Source: Anaerolineae bacterium
Lineage (GTDB): Bacteria > Chloroflexota > Anaerolineae > Anaerolineales > E44-bin32
Assembly: GCA_011174825.1 (NCBI GenBank)
Contig: DUEZ01000006.1
Location: 1-64,000, forward strand
Reading direction: 5' to 3'
Length of the DNA stretch: 64,000 nucleotides
Under the pieces are notes generated by a model, which was not told the DNA's origin, did no database searches, and saw only the letters and a list, made by a program, of their open reading frames with translations. The position numbers and the translations under genes were made by a program. Every line of letters starts with the position of its first letter. The first letter of the stretch is position 1. Shown piece after piece: positions 1 through 7,900 of this stretch.

Positions 1-94
1 GCGGGGAGGTATCCTTTGGGTCATCCGTAAATATGGGCGCACGGGCAGGGAAGATCACCCTGCATCTTCGACCGTGCGCCCCTACCACATGTAA

Positions 95-222
95 ATGTCA
101 TTCTGAGTGAGCGAAGCGAGCGAAGAATCCCTATGATGAGACTCTTGTCTTCCTAACATCTCAGGGATTCTTCGCGCTGAGAGCCTGTCCTGAGCTTGTC
201 GAAGGAGCGCTCAGAATGACAT
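95..222. repeat. Imperfect inverted repeat of the GTCATTCTGAG type
   Basis: The outer arms, TGTCATTCTGAG at 96-107 and its near complement ending at 222, enclose GCGAAGAATCCCT and AGGGATTCTTCGC. The whole unit could fold into one long hairpin. Related fragments containing 'gacaagctcaggacgaag' or 'ctcagaatgac' recur near 16705, 38260, 45632-45730 and 50484-50640, so this is a dispersed family. It has no coding potential. Confidence 0.7.
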
Positions 223-241
223 CTGGGTAAATGACATTTCT

Positions 242-295
242 GTAGCCGCAAACTTTAGCCTGCGTTTCTCAGCGCACCCTAAAGGGCGCGGCTAC
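242..295 (+). repeat. Dispersed 54-bp repeat, copy A
   Basis: The element begins GTAGCCGCA, carries CTTTAGCCTGCG and then GCACCCTAAAGGGCGC, and ends GGCTAC, so its ends are complementary. A near-full copy lies in inverted orientation at 43054-43104. Half copies lie at 20436-20461 and 51853-51878. The inner segments are themselves palindromic. Confidence 0.75.
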
Positions 296-506
296 AACAA
301 ACAATCTCCTGCTGGGAACGACCATGCACTACCACGCTGTACCCAACTGGGTTGGCCGTGGTTCGGATTCGAAAGTGGTATTCTGGACATGGTTCTTGAC
401 CGTATGCGACGTGCCCCGAACACAGCTTGGGGTTATCATTCCTCTAAGGCTGTGCAGGATCGATCTAACACTCGAGGATCTTCAGCTATTCAACTGAGAG
501 GTAGAT

Positions 507-1151
507 ATGCGAAGGATCAACAAGCAAACATATCCACGACGTGAACACTTCAAAGTCTTTAGCGCCTTCGACCAACCACACTTCAACATGTGCGCGAATG
601 TAGATTTGTCGACATTCTACCCAGCTGTAAAGCGGCGTGGCTTTTCCTTTACCGTGGCTTTAGTGTACGTGATCTCACGCGCCTCGAATGACATCCCCGA
701 GTTCCGTCAACGGATTCGAGAAGGAGAAGTGATCGAACACGAGATCGTGCACCCCTCTGGAACCATTCTCGTGGATGAGGATCTGTTCAGTTTCTGTACG
801 TTTGACTACTATGAGGATTTCTCAGAGTTTGCACCACGCGCTGCCGAGATGATCGCTCAGGTGAAAGAGAACCTCACCCTGAAAGACGAGCCAGGAAGAG
901 ATGATTTATTGTTCATGACCGCCATTCCTTGGGTGTCCTTCACGAGCTTTATGCATCCACTCCATTTGTCTCCGGCGGATTCTGTGCCCCGGTTTGCTTG
1001 GGGCAAGATATTCGAAGACGGGGAGATCTTGAAAATGCCGTTGAGTGTGCAAGGACATCATGCACTCATGGATGGGATACATGTGGCTAGGTATTATGAA
1101 AATGTGCAAGATTACTTTGATCATCCAGATATCACTTTAGGTGAAGGATAG
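507..1151 (+). CDS. Chloramphenicol acetyltransferase-like protein (CAT family)
   Basis: This 214-residue protein has the usual length of the classical trimeric CAT family, which transfers acetyl from acetyl-CoA to the 3-hydroxyl of chloramphenicol in the cytoplasm. The signature HHALMDGIH lies near the C-terminus. His185 and Asp189 match the catalytic His and structural Asp of the family's HHxxxDG motif. A GAGAGG ribosome-binding site lies a few bases before the ATG. The gene stands alone after a repeat-rich intergenic stretch, which suits an accessory gene. Many chromosomal CAT-like proteins have not been shown to confer resistance, so the substrate is inferred from family only. Confidence 0.88.
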   Translation: MRRINKQTYPRREHFKVFSAFDQPHFNMCANVDLSTFYPAVKRRGFSFTVALVYVISRASNDIPEFRQRIREGEVIEHEIVHPSGTILVDEDLFSFCTFDYYEDFSEFAPRAAEMIAQVKENLTLKDEPGRDDLLFMTAIPWVSFTSFMHPLHLSPADSVPRFAWGKIFEDGEILKMPLSVQGHHALMDGIHVARYYENVQDYFDHPDITLGEG

Positions 1152-1273
1152 ATACACAATTTACCTGCTCACTGCGTAGAATGGTTTATCCGTTAAAGCT
1201 GTGTGACACCTATGGCTTCACAACGCTAAGCCGATAAGCGCTATTAAAATCGGTCCCATGAGAGGATTGGATC

Positions 1274-1897
1274 ATGAAGTTCGAGGCATCCCACGACTTT
1301 AGCTCCCACAGAGAGCACTTGAAATCGATACGCGAAGTCTGGCTAAACCATCCATTGAGAGACGACGATATCGATGAAGCGTTATCTCGGGTGGTGGTCC
1401 TCTTGCAGCCTTCAATTATCTTCGGACTTAATATCACGGAGTACCCCTTCTATTCGCTCGGTATTCCAGATTCGGAGGAACAGGTGGATCCTGAGCTTGT
1501 AGCCGCGTTGACACACGAACTCACACGACTCATTGATCGACATGATCGCCACTTCACCGTGGGTCTATTGTCAGAGGAGATTGACACAGCGATAAAACAT
1601 CTACCCGTTCGACGGTTTGCCTCGGTCCGAAGGTCGCTTCGGTGCTTCTGGAACACGTATATCGATGGTCGCTTGGAACGGCGAGGGATGGCGGTCCACA
1701 GCCTGAACGATCGTTTTGAGGAGAAGATCGGAACAACGCGTCTCTTAACCGGAAGATATGAGGGTCATGAAGTCGCAGCTCTTTCGAAAGTGCGGCACTC
1801 TGAACCTCACACATTCGTTGAGTTATCCTTGCTTGCGTGGATCTTTCCCTACTATAGGGCTCCGGAGTATCGAAATCCAACTGAACCCACTACCTGA
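1274..1897 (+). CDS. Hypothetical protein, 207 residues
   Basis: I do not recognise this protein. It is a soluble, charged polypeptide with no signal peptide or membrane segment, and it is rich in Arg, Glu and His. An AGAGG ribosome-binding site sits just before the ATG at 1274. Open frames on the opposite strand are shorter and fragmented, so the plus-strand reading is preferred. It lies between the CAT-like gene and a methyltransferase, all on the same strand but with gaps of over 100 bp, so a shared operon is not evident. Confidence 0.55.
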   Translation: MKFEASHDFSSHREHLKSIREVWLNHPLRDDDIDEALSRVVVLLQPSIIFGLNITEYPFYSLGIPDSEEQVDPELVAALTHELTRLIDRHDRHFTVGLLSEEIDTAIKHLPVRRFASVRRSLRCFWNTYIDGRLERRGMAVHSLNDRFEEKIGTTRLLTGRYEGHEVAALSKVRHSEPHTFVELSLLAWIFPYYRAPEYRNPTEPTT

Positions 1898-1913
1898 GGT
1901 CTCGCTTGAGAAT

Positions 1914-1947
1914 GAAACAGATCGTTGCATGGGCAAGGAGCTGTTTC
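1914..1947 (+). terminator. Weak stem-loop after the hypothetical gene
   Basis: GAAACAG at 1914-1920 pairs with CTGTTTC at 1941-1947 across a 20-base loop. It begins 17 bases after the stop codon at 1897. No run of T follows, so it is only a possible terminator. Confidence 0.25.
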
Positions 1948-2111
1948 GTTGTATGATCCTTATGAAACCCTTAGCAGTACAATTCATAAGTTAATAGGTC
2001 ATAGCTTCAGCTTCAAATCATGGACAAAGATTTTAGTTTGTGGACTTCAAGTGGCTGCTCTAGTTTGATGATGCACCGTGATCGAACTAACCACATGAAA
2101 TAAATGTAGAG

Positions 2112-2873
2112 ATGACAATGGAAATCTATCGCGAGATCCGGGAAGGCGTGCGAGTAGAGAAGGAAGCGCGCCTCGTCTACACCCGGGAGGCATATCATAA
2201 GATCCCCGAGATAAGCGCCCCTCGGATCCTTGACATCGGTTGCGGTCGGGGTGAAGTGACCTTGGAATTGGCTCGGTTAAGCATGGGTACTGTCATTGGT
2301 TTGGATATCAACCAAGCTTCATTGGACGAATTGATCGAGAAGGCTGAAGAGCGTGCATTATCTGATCGAGTCAACATCATGAACCGTTCAATGCACGACA
2401 TGGATTTCCCAGAAGAAAGTTTCGACATTATCTGGGCTGAAGGCTCGATTTTCGTGGTCGGATTTGAGAAAGGCCTCGTTGCATGGAGGAGATTCATTAA
2501 ACCCGGTGGATTTCTTGTGGTTCACGAGATGACATGGTTGCAGGAAGATCCTCCACGGGAGATCCTTGATCATTGGGTGAAGGTTTGCCCTGGGATAAGG
2601 ACGGAGGCTGAGAATATCCAAAAGATCAAAGATTGTGGATATGAACTCATCGATCACTTTCAAGTACCAGAGGAAGTCTGGTGGCACGATTATTATGACC
2701 CTCTAGCGACCCTCATTCTCCAATTGCGTGAGAAGTACGCGTCGGATCCTGAGGCGTTGAAAGTTCTCGAGAAGGAACAACACGAAGTTGACTTGTACAG
2801 GAAGTACTCGAAATGGTATGGTTCAGCGTTTTATGTCATGATGAAACCCGCCAGTGCTAAGCCATCGTTATAA
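2112..2873 (+). CDS. SAM-dependent class I methyltransferase
   Basis: This 253-residue protein transfers a methyl group from S-adenosylmethionine to an unknown acceptor. The SAM-binding motif I, ILDIGCGRG, is at residues 39-47. An acidic motif II follows (VIGLDIN), then the post-II segment FDIIWAEGS, and KPGGFLVVHE is the usual motif before strand 5. Two in-frame ATG codons (2112 and 2118) are possible starts. The fold is secure. The substrate could be a small molecule or a lipid-like compound, and no neighbour decides it. A metallophosphoesterase gene follows 24 bp downstream on the same strand. Confidence 0.88.
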   Translation: MTMEIYREIREGVRVEKEARLVYTREAYHKIPEISAPRILDIGCGRGEVTLELARLSMGTVIGLDINQASLDELIEKAEERALSDRVNIMNRSMHDMDFPEESFDIIWAEGSIFVVGFEKGLVAWRRFIKPGGFLVVHEMTWLQEDPPREILDHWVKVCPGIRTEAENIQKIKDCGYELIDHFQVPEEVWWHDYYDPLATLILQLREKYASDPEALKVLEKEQHEVDLYRKYSKWYGSAFYVMMKPASAKPSL

Positions 2874-2897
2874 CCTGTTAGCTCTTGAGGATCCATA

Positions 2898-3524
2898 ATG
2901 TCCATCAGGATTGTAGCCATCTCCGATACCCACGGTAACCATTGGGCTCTCAATGTCCCGGATGGGGACATCCTGCTCCACGCAGGAGACATGACGGTAA
3001 GGGGTTCCATTGAAGACGTTAAAGATTTGGATGCTTTCCTGGGGCAATTGCCCCATCCGGTGAAGATCGCCATCGCCGGTAATCACGATTTCTGCTTCGA
3101 GCGGGATCCTGAACGCAGCGCAGCGGTGCTCACGAACGCCATCTATCTTCAGGATCAATCTGTGGCGATCGAGGGGATCCGCTTTTATGGGAGCCCCTGG
3201 CAGCCTTGGTTCCATGATTGGGCTTTCAACCTCCAGCGCGGACCCGAGATCCGAGCAAAGTGGGATCTGATCCCAGAAGGGATAGATGTCCTCATCACGC
3301 ACGGACCACCTTATGGTCATGGTGATCGGACGTTCCGAGGGGAGGTTGTTGGATGCAGAGATCTCTTAGAAGTGGTGGTCCGGATCCGTCCGCGATTTCA
3401 CATCTTCGGTCACATCCACGAAGGTGTTGGGGTAACGGCGAATGAGCATACAACTTTTATCAATGCGAGCAGCTGCAATCATTATTTCGAGCCGGTGAAT
3501 GAACCACTTGTATTCGAGATATAG
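2898..3524 (+). CDS. Calcineurin-like metallophosphoesterase
   Basis: This 208-residue protein carries the full metal-binding signature of binuclear metallophosphoesterases: SDTHGNH (Asp10, His12), HAGDM (Asp31), GNHDF (Asn62, His63), a THGPP segment and a C-terminal GHIHEG. It should hydrolyse a phosphomonoester or phosphodiester with two bound metal ions. The length and motif spacing resemble the small UPF0046/MPPED-type branch rather than nucleotidases. GAGGATCCATA before the ATG gives a good ribosome-binding site. The gene follows the methyltransferase by 24 bp and may be co-transcribed with it. The natural substrate is unknown. Confidence 0.88.
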   Translation: MSIRIVAISDTHGNHWALNVPDGDILLHAGDMTVRGSIEDVKDLDAFLGQLPHPVKIAIAGNHDFCFERDPERSAAVLTNAIYLQDQSVAIEGIRFYGSPWQPWFHDWAFNLQRGPEIRAKWDLIPEGIDVLITHGPPYGHGDRTFRGEVVGCRDLLEVVVRIRPRFHIFGHIHEGVGVTANEHTTFINASSCNHYFEPVNEPLVFEI

Positions 3525-3568
3525 CTACGAGCAGGGATTGAACATCAATCAGGCCTCGGAGAATGGAA

Positions 3569-4249
3569 ATGCCCCATAGCAGCGGTCAAATGAGTCGGGT
3601 CACCCGTACAAAAGAAACGGCGAAAGTAAGCTATGATCGGATGAGCCGATGGTACGATCTGCTCGCGGGGACGAGCGAGTGGAAATTCGTAAAAGTGGGC
3701 CTGGATCTTTTAAGGGCAGATGAAGGCGAGAGCATTCTCGAAATTGGATACGGAACTGGAAAAGCGATCCTGGCGTTAGCAAATGCCGTTGGTGATGGTG
3801 GTCGAGTCTATGGAATCGATCTCTCAGAGGGGATGCATCAGATTGCCAGCGAACGAGTCAAGGCCGCAGGTCTTTCAGATAGGGTTGAACTTAGATGTGG
3901 CGACGGCGCAAAACTTCCCTACGAGGACCATCGTTTTAATGCAGTCTTTACCAGCTTCACCCTGGAACTGTTCGACACCCTAGAGATTCCCATCGTGCTC
4001 CTGGAGTGTATGAGAGTACTTCGTCATGACGGACGATTGGTCGTGGTATCCATGGCGAAGAAAGACGTGACTGGTTTTGCAGTTCGATTGTATGAGTGGG
4101 CACACGAAAGGATTCCCAATTATGTGGACTGCCGTCCCATATTTGTCTCCCAATCCATGTCAGATGCTGGATTTGATATCGTTGAGTGCATCGAGATGAA
4201 GATGTGGGGCTTGCCGGTTGATGCTGTGCGAAGCCGGATAAGACCATGA
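3569..4249 (+). CDS. UbiE/COQ5-like SAM methyltransferase
   Basis: This protein of about 226 residues begins with the SYDRMSRWYDLL segment that precedes the SAM fold in UbiE-like enzymes. Motif I is ILEIGYGTG, with VYGIDLSEGM and RVLRHDGRLVVVSM further on. The start at 3569 is preferred over the ATG at 3563, because GGAG at 3556-3560 is correctly spaced only for the later codon. Its stop overlaps the next start by the ATGA tetranucleotide, so it is translationally coupled to a secreted hydrolase-like lipoprotein. The acceptor is unknown, and nothing here points to a quinone pathway. Confidence 0.85.
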   Translation: MPHSSGQMSRVTRTKETAKVSYDRMSRWYDLLAGTSEWKFVKVGLDLLRADEGESILEIGYGTGKAILALANAVGDGGRVYGIDLSEGMHQIASERVKAAGLSDRVELRCGDGAKLPYEDHRFNAVFTSFTLELFDTLEIPIVLLECMRVLRHDGRLVVVSMAKKDVTGFAVRLYEWAHERIPNYVDCRPIFVSQSMSDAGFDIVECIEMKMWGLPVDAVRSRIRP

Positions 4250-5373
4250 AATACATACAAACCTCACGGACCACCCTGGTCAAAATCATCTGTCTTTCCA
4301 CGATGATTTTCATCATTTCCGGCTGCAGCGTTCTATCGAATGCACCCACACAGACCGCCTTAAAAGAAACCCATCCCCCGACCTCCCCTTCAACTTCAAT
4401 CAGCCCAACTGTTGTTGAAGGTACAGAAGGTCTATCCAATGATGAGATTGCCACCCTCAGTAGCCTGGAAAAGGCGGACGATTATCCCCTCTACACGATG
4501 CATTACTACGGGACGTATGGACAAAGCTCGGCCATGAGATCACCCAAGTGGTCTTTACTCGAGATGACAGAACCATACCCCAGCCCATGGGCTTGTTCGC
4601 TTTTCGCAGCTCTCGGTGATGCGGAGAGCATGCTTTATGGACGCAACTTTGATTGGGAATACAGCCCGGCGCTGCTCCTGTTTACCAACCCACCGGATGG
4701 CTATGCTTCAGTCTCGATGGTGGATATCGCCTATTTAGGCTTTGGAGGAACAAACGCTGGAACCATTCTCGAGCTCCCGCTACTTGAGCGTCAAGCGCTC
4801 CTTTATGCTCCATTCCTCCCTTTCGACGGCATGAACGAGCATGGGCTAACTATCGGGATGGCAGCGGTCGCGCCAGGTCTCATGCGTCCTGATCCAGAGA
4901 AAGAAACCATTGGCTCATTGATGGTGATCCGAGAGATGCTCGATCGAGCCAAAACTGTAGCTGAAGCCGTGGATATCCTAAAAACCTACAACATCGACAT
5001 GGAAGGCGGACCACCTCTTCACTATCTGATCGCCGATCGATCGGGACGCTCAGCTCTGGTGGAATTCTATCAAGGTGAGATGGTCATCATCACAAATGAC
5101 AAGCCTTGGCATCAAGCGACCAATTTCCTGCGAGCTGCATCTGGCGAATCTACGGAAGGTGTTTGTTGGCGATATGATCTGATCATTCATCAACTTGAAA
5201 ATCGTGAGGGCCGGCTCGACATGGGCCAAGCGATGGATCTGCTGCATGAAGTGTCCCAAGACGGGACTCAGTGGTCTATTGTATATGGCATCATTACCGG
5301 TGAAGTAAATGTGGTCATGGGACAACGGTATGAAATGATCCTGATATACTCGTTAGTTGCCTCAGAAGAATAA
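4246..5373 (+). CDS. Lipoprotein with Ntn-type linear amide hydrolase domain (choloylglycine hydrolase/C45-like)
   Basis: The 375-residue product starts with a basic segment, a hydrophobic core and the lipobox IISGC (Cys near residue 27), so it should be exported and lipid-anchored. A Ser/Thr/Pro linker follows. The catalytic domain has WACSLFAALG followed by MLYGRNFDW, the pattern in which an internal Cys becomes the N-terminal nucleophile of penicillin V acylase, bile-salt hydrolase and C45 enzymes. DGMNEHGLTIGM is a further family segment. It would cleave a linear amide outside the cytoplasm. The substrate is unknown. The start overlaps the upstream methyltransferase stop. Confidence 0.8.
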   Translation: MKYIQTSRTTLVKIICLSTMIFIISGCSVLSNAPTQTALKETHPPTSPSTSISPTVVEGTEGLSNDEIATLSSLEKADDYPLYTMHYYGTYGQSSAMRSPKWSLLEMTEPYPSPWACSLFAALGDAESMLYGRNFDWEYSPALLLFTNPPDGYASVSMVDIAYLGFGGTNAGTILELPLLERQALLYAPFLPFDGMNEHGLTIGMAAVAPGLMRPDPEKETIGSLMVIREMLDRAKTVAEAVDILKTYNIDMEGGPPLHYLIADRSGRSALVEFYQGEMVIITNDKPWHQATNFLRAASGESTEGVCWRYDLIIHQLENREGRLDMGQAMDLLHEVSQDGTQWSIVYGIITGEVNVVMGQRYEMILIYSLVASEE

Positions 5374-5446
5374 CCGCTTCAAGCCCTTTTGAGTTGCAGC
5401 TCACCAACTCGGGAAGCAATGATTTTTCAAACAGGATTAAAAATCT

Positions 5447-5938
5447 ATGGTCACTGAAAATCGATCATCATCGGAAGGACTGCCAAAGCTCGTAGTGTGC
5501 GTGGGTGCGGTTGTCCTCCAAGGGCATCGGGCGCTTTTTGTGCGGCAAGCCCGAGGTCACCCACTCGAAGGACAATGGAGCATCCCGTGGGGATTTGTGG
5601 ATCCTGATGAGTCGCCTGACTCAGCAGCTTTACGGGAGACCCTAGAGGAGGGTGGCGTTGAAGCCAATATAGAAGGGTTGCTTGGGATACAACAGTTGCA
5701 TCAGGAAGGCTGGGTCGCGATCGTTTTCTTATGCCAGCACCTCAGTGGTGTTCCGAAACCCGATGGTGGAATCGAGACCGATCGGGCAGCTTATTTCTCC
5801 GTCCAGGAGATGGAGAGCTTTGACGAGCCCTTCGAATCGTGGTGCGAGTGGCTGGTTCGTCGTATCTTAGGAGGTGAATACAGGATCATCCCGCCAGAAC
5901 CCCTAAACCCATATCGACCGCTCGCGGCTTACTTGTGA
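5447..5938 (+). CDS. NUDIX hydrolase
   Basis: This 163-residue protein has a complete Nudix box at residues 49-71, reading G-x5-E-x7-RETLEEGG-V, which binds the divalent metal and cleaves nucleoside diphosphates linked to another moiety. The preceding VCVGAVVLQGHRALFVRQ matches the first strand of ADP-ribose and NADH pyrophosphatase-like members, and WSIPWGFVDPDES places it near MutT/ADPRase types. It lacks the Cys4 zinc ribbon of NudC. The substrate cannot be chosen from sequence alone. The gene stands alone, 73 bp after the lipoprotein gene. Confidence 0.9.
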   Translation: MVTENRSSSEGLPKLVVCVGAVVLQGHRALFVRQARGHPLEGQWSIPWGFVDPDESPDSAALRETLEEGGVEANIEGLLGIQQLHQEGWVAIVFLCQHLSGVPKPDGGIETDRAAYFSVQEMESFDEPFESWCEWLVRRILGGEYRIIPPEPLNPYRPLAAYL

Positions 5939-6057
5939 TGTTTTGGTTCTCCTCAAAATCATTAGGGGAATTAGAATTTGTCTGCAATGACCTCCATCAC
6001 AGCGGATCAGGATACAATTCCCGATCCAACACATTTCTCGAGAAATTATCCAGTATG

Positions 6058-6132
6058 TCAGGCTCCCACGCCTGATCATTAACCAGTAGACCGGGCTCCC
6101 ATGCCCGGTCATACGGCGGCATGGCAGCCGCC
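6058..6132. repeat. Three consecutive short hairpins
   Basis: Between the Nudix and CPBP genes lie TCAGGC/GCCTGA (6058-6075), GACCGGGC/GCCCGGTC (6089-6110) and GGCGGC/GCCGCC (6115-6132). The first two share the loop core ggctcccaYgcc. They look like partial units of a dispersed palindromic repeat, although the first could also help end the Nudix transcript. Confidence 0.6.
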
Positions 6133-6154
6133 TCCACTGGAATAGGTAGATCGG

Positions 6155-7093
6155 ATGAGCACCCTCGCTGCTTGGTTTCTGCTACTGACTTACTTGGCTT
6201 TCGCCTATTCTCCCTGGCGAGCAGCATTATCGCAGTTGAATAAAAGGTTGGGGGACTGGACGGTGGGATTTCTCCTGATCCCCTTCTTATTAGCGTCGGC
6301 TTTTCAACCGGACTTGGGCGACATCATACGCGTTCTGATATTCCTCACGTTGCCTACCCTGCTCCTTCGATTGCGTCCGGAACGGAAGAAACCCTTTGAC
6401 CTTTTCCATGTCCTGGCCATTCTAGCGATCTGGGTGCCCATCGAACCCGATCTGTTTGTACTGGTGGTGGACTTCTTCGTTCCGGGTGTGGACTTGAATT
6501 CACAGCTAACCAATCTCTCCCTCCTGCCCTCGATCGATGCGCTGCTCCTACCTGGCGTTCACTTGCCTGTTCAAACGTTAATCGCAGTGGCGCTTGCGTT
6601 GTATCTTTTCTTGGTGCGTTATCCCTTGAACGGCGTGGGATTCACATTCCAGTTAGGTATACAAGATTTTTGGAATGCACTTCGAGGACTCTTAGCATAT
6701 TCCGTCTTCGGTCTCCCGATAGGACTCGGGATACAATTTCTGCATTACAATCCTGCTTTTCCGGGTTTAGTTGAGTTACTCCTAGGCGCATTGGGTGGTT
6801 ATCTGCTCATCGCCTTGATCGAGGAGGTGCTCTTCCGCGGTTTGATCCAGAACCTTCTATCAGAACGGATGGTGAACAAGTGGGTCGCGCTGGTGGCCGC
6901 CTCGCTGATTTTTGGGGTCGCGCACCTGAACAACACAACTGCAGGGTATTCGACTCCGAATTGGGCGTATGCGCTCATGGCTACCATGGCTGGTGTGGCT
7001 TATGGATGGGTTTGGATGCGGACAGGTAAAGTAACGGCTTCTGCTTTAACGCACATGTTGGTTAATCTTATTTGGGGCACATTATTCGCCTAG
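6155..7093 (+). CDS. CPBP-family intramembrane protease (Abi/CAAX-type)
   Basis: The 312-residue protein is highly hydrophobic with about eight predicted membrane segments. The CPBP signature is clear: the EE pair at about residues 223-224 in EEVLFRGLIQ, the second motif FGVAHLN with His257, and a third His near residue 300 in THMLVN. In CAAX-protease relatives these residues hold the active site within the membrane. It may process membrane peptides or prenylated proteins, but most bacterial CPBP proteins have no known substrate. A second, shorter CPBP protein lies at 50678-51325. Confidence 0.88.
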   Translation: MSTLAAWFLLLTYLAFAYSPWRAALSQLNKRLGDWTVGFLLIPFLLASAFQPDLGDIIRVLIFLTLPTLLLRLRPERKKPFDLFHVLAILAIWVPIEPDLFVLVVDFFVPGVDLNSQLTNLSLLPSIDALLLPGVHLPVQTLIAVALALYLFLVRYPLNGVGFTFQLGIQDFWNALRGLLAYSVFGLPIGLGIQFLHYNPAFPGLVELLLGALGGYLLIALIEEVLFRGLIQNLLSERMVNKWVALVAASLIFGVAHLNNTTAGYSTPNWAYALMATMAGVAYGWVWMRTGKVTASALTHMLVNLIWGTLFA

Positions 7094-7285
7094 GAATCTT
7101 CATTCGTGCTGTGAGTATTGTCCATCTTAAATTGATCGTATTGTATATAAATGGAGACCAACCATGGATGTTTTTCGCATTCATCCCTTTCATCATAACC
7201 ATGTGGTTTACACAAAGGCGAAGGCAAACGAGAACGGTTGTCGCCAAAGCTGATTAATCTCGATCAAATCCTATCTCGTATAAAA

Positions 7286-7319
7286 AAAGGAGCAGCGATG
7301 ATCAGATCGCTGCTCCTTT
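7286..7319 (-). terminator. Perfect 14-bp stem-loop with a minus-strand T run
   Basis: AAAGGAGCAGCGAT (7286-7299) is exactly complementary to 7306-7319 around a 6-base loop. On the minus strand it is followed by seven or eight T, the form of an intrinsic terminator. On the plus strand the same arm contains the AAGGAG ribosome-binding site and ATG of the broken EamA gene, so it could equally hide that start. No minus-strand gene ends directly upstream of it. Confidence 0.6.
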
Positions 7320-7728
7320 CCGCATTGATTGCCACCAGCGATGAATTAACCCTATCCAAAAGAAATCACTCCCACCAATCGATAGGAAATGCGAACACTT
7401 CGTCGTCACTTATGCGACATCCATGCTGTTGAGTATATTGCTGATCCCATTATTCCCCGTATCAATCAGCTTCGTTGAAATGATCAAAAAAGTCAATTGG
7501 GTCAGCATTGCCTTAGGTATTGCGATTGTGGGGGTGGAGGTGGGGTATTTGTTGGCTTATCGCGCAGGTTGGCAGATCAGCCTGGGAGCGATCGTTTCAA
7601 ATGTGGCCGTGGCGGTCTTACTCCTTCCAATCGGGATCCTTCTGTTCCGGGAGAAACTGAGTACGGTGAATTATGTGGGTATCGTACTCTGTGTACTGGG
7701 CTTGGTGATGACCAACTGGAGAGGGTAG
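7298..7728 (+). pseudogene. EamA-type (DMT superfamily) transporter, frameshifted
   Basis: The 3' part (7423-7728, extending in frame back to about 7345) encodes two to three membrane helices of an EamA protein, with VGYLLAYRAGWQISLGA and FREKLSTVNYVGIVLCVLG. The natural N-terminus is in another frame: an AAGGAG site at 7287-7292 and ATG at 7298 start MIRSLLLSALIATSDEL, and the continuation IQKKSLPP lies one frame away after a stop at 7342-7344. A frameshift near 7340-7400 therefore breaks the gene. In intact form it would be a single-EamA-domain integral membrane protein of about 145 residues. Sequencing error is an alternative to true decay. Confidence 0.65.
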
Positions 7729-7747
7729 TGTAAAGAATGGATCACAT

Positions 7748-7782
7748 CACCTCCCCTCGAGCTTTGAGCTCGCGGGGAGGTA
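7748..7782. repeat. Hairpin repeat with GGGGAGGT arm
   Basis: ACCTCCCCTCGAGC pairs with GAGCTCGCGGGGAGGT across a three-base loop with one mismatch. The right arm GCGGGGAGGTATC is identical to the first 13 bases of the window, so this is a dispersed repeat. A degenerate run of 'gcttgaggcttatgacttgtgacttgaa' follows at about 7800-7835 and resembles 20394-20428. Confidence 0.6.
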
Positions 7783-7900
7783 TCACATTGCTTGTAGCTG
7801 ATAGCTTGAGGCTTATGACTTGTGACTTGAAACCTGCACCTTTCTTCTCACCCAAAAGGGTACACGTATACCTTTCTTGTATCCCACCAACTATCATCGT

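Larger units (their letters stand above)
1..506. other. Intergenic region with three repeat structures
   Basis: No gene is seen here before the acetyltransferase gene. The stretch holds an inverted repeat with arms 35-44 and 72-81 (GGGCGCACGG and its complement), a long imperfect inverted repeat at 95-222 and a 54-bp copy of a dispersed repeat at 242-295. The first bases match a repeat arm seen again near 7772. Confidence 0.7.

Noticed and set aside
1450-1880. Minus-strand frames opposite the 207-residue hypothetical gene
   Set aside because: They are short and overlap one another, and they lack ribosome-binding sites, whereas the plus-strand frame has one.
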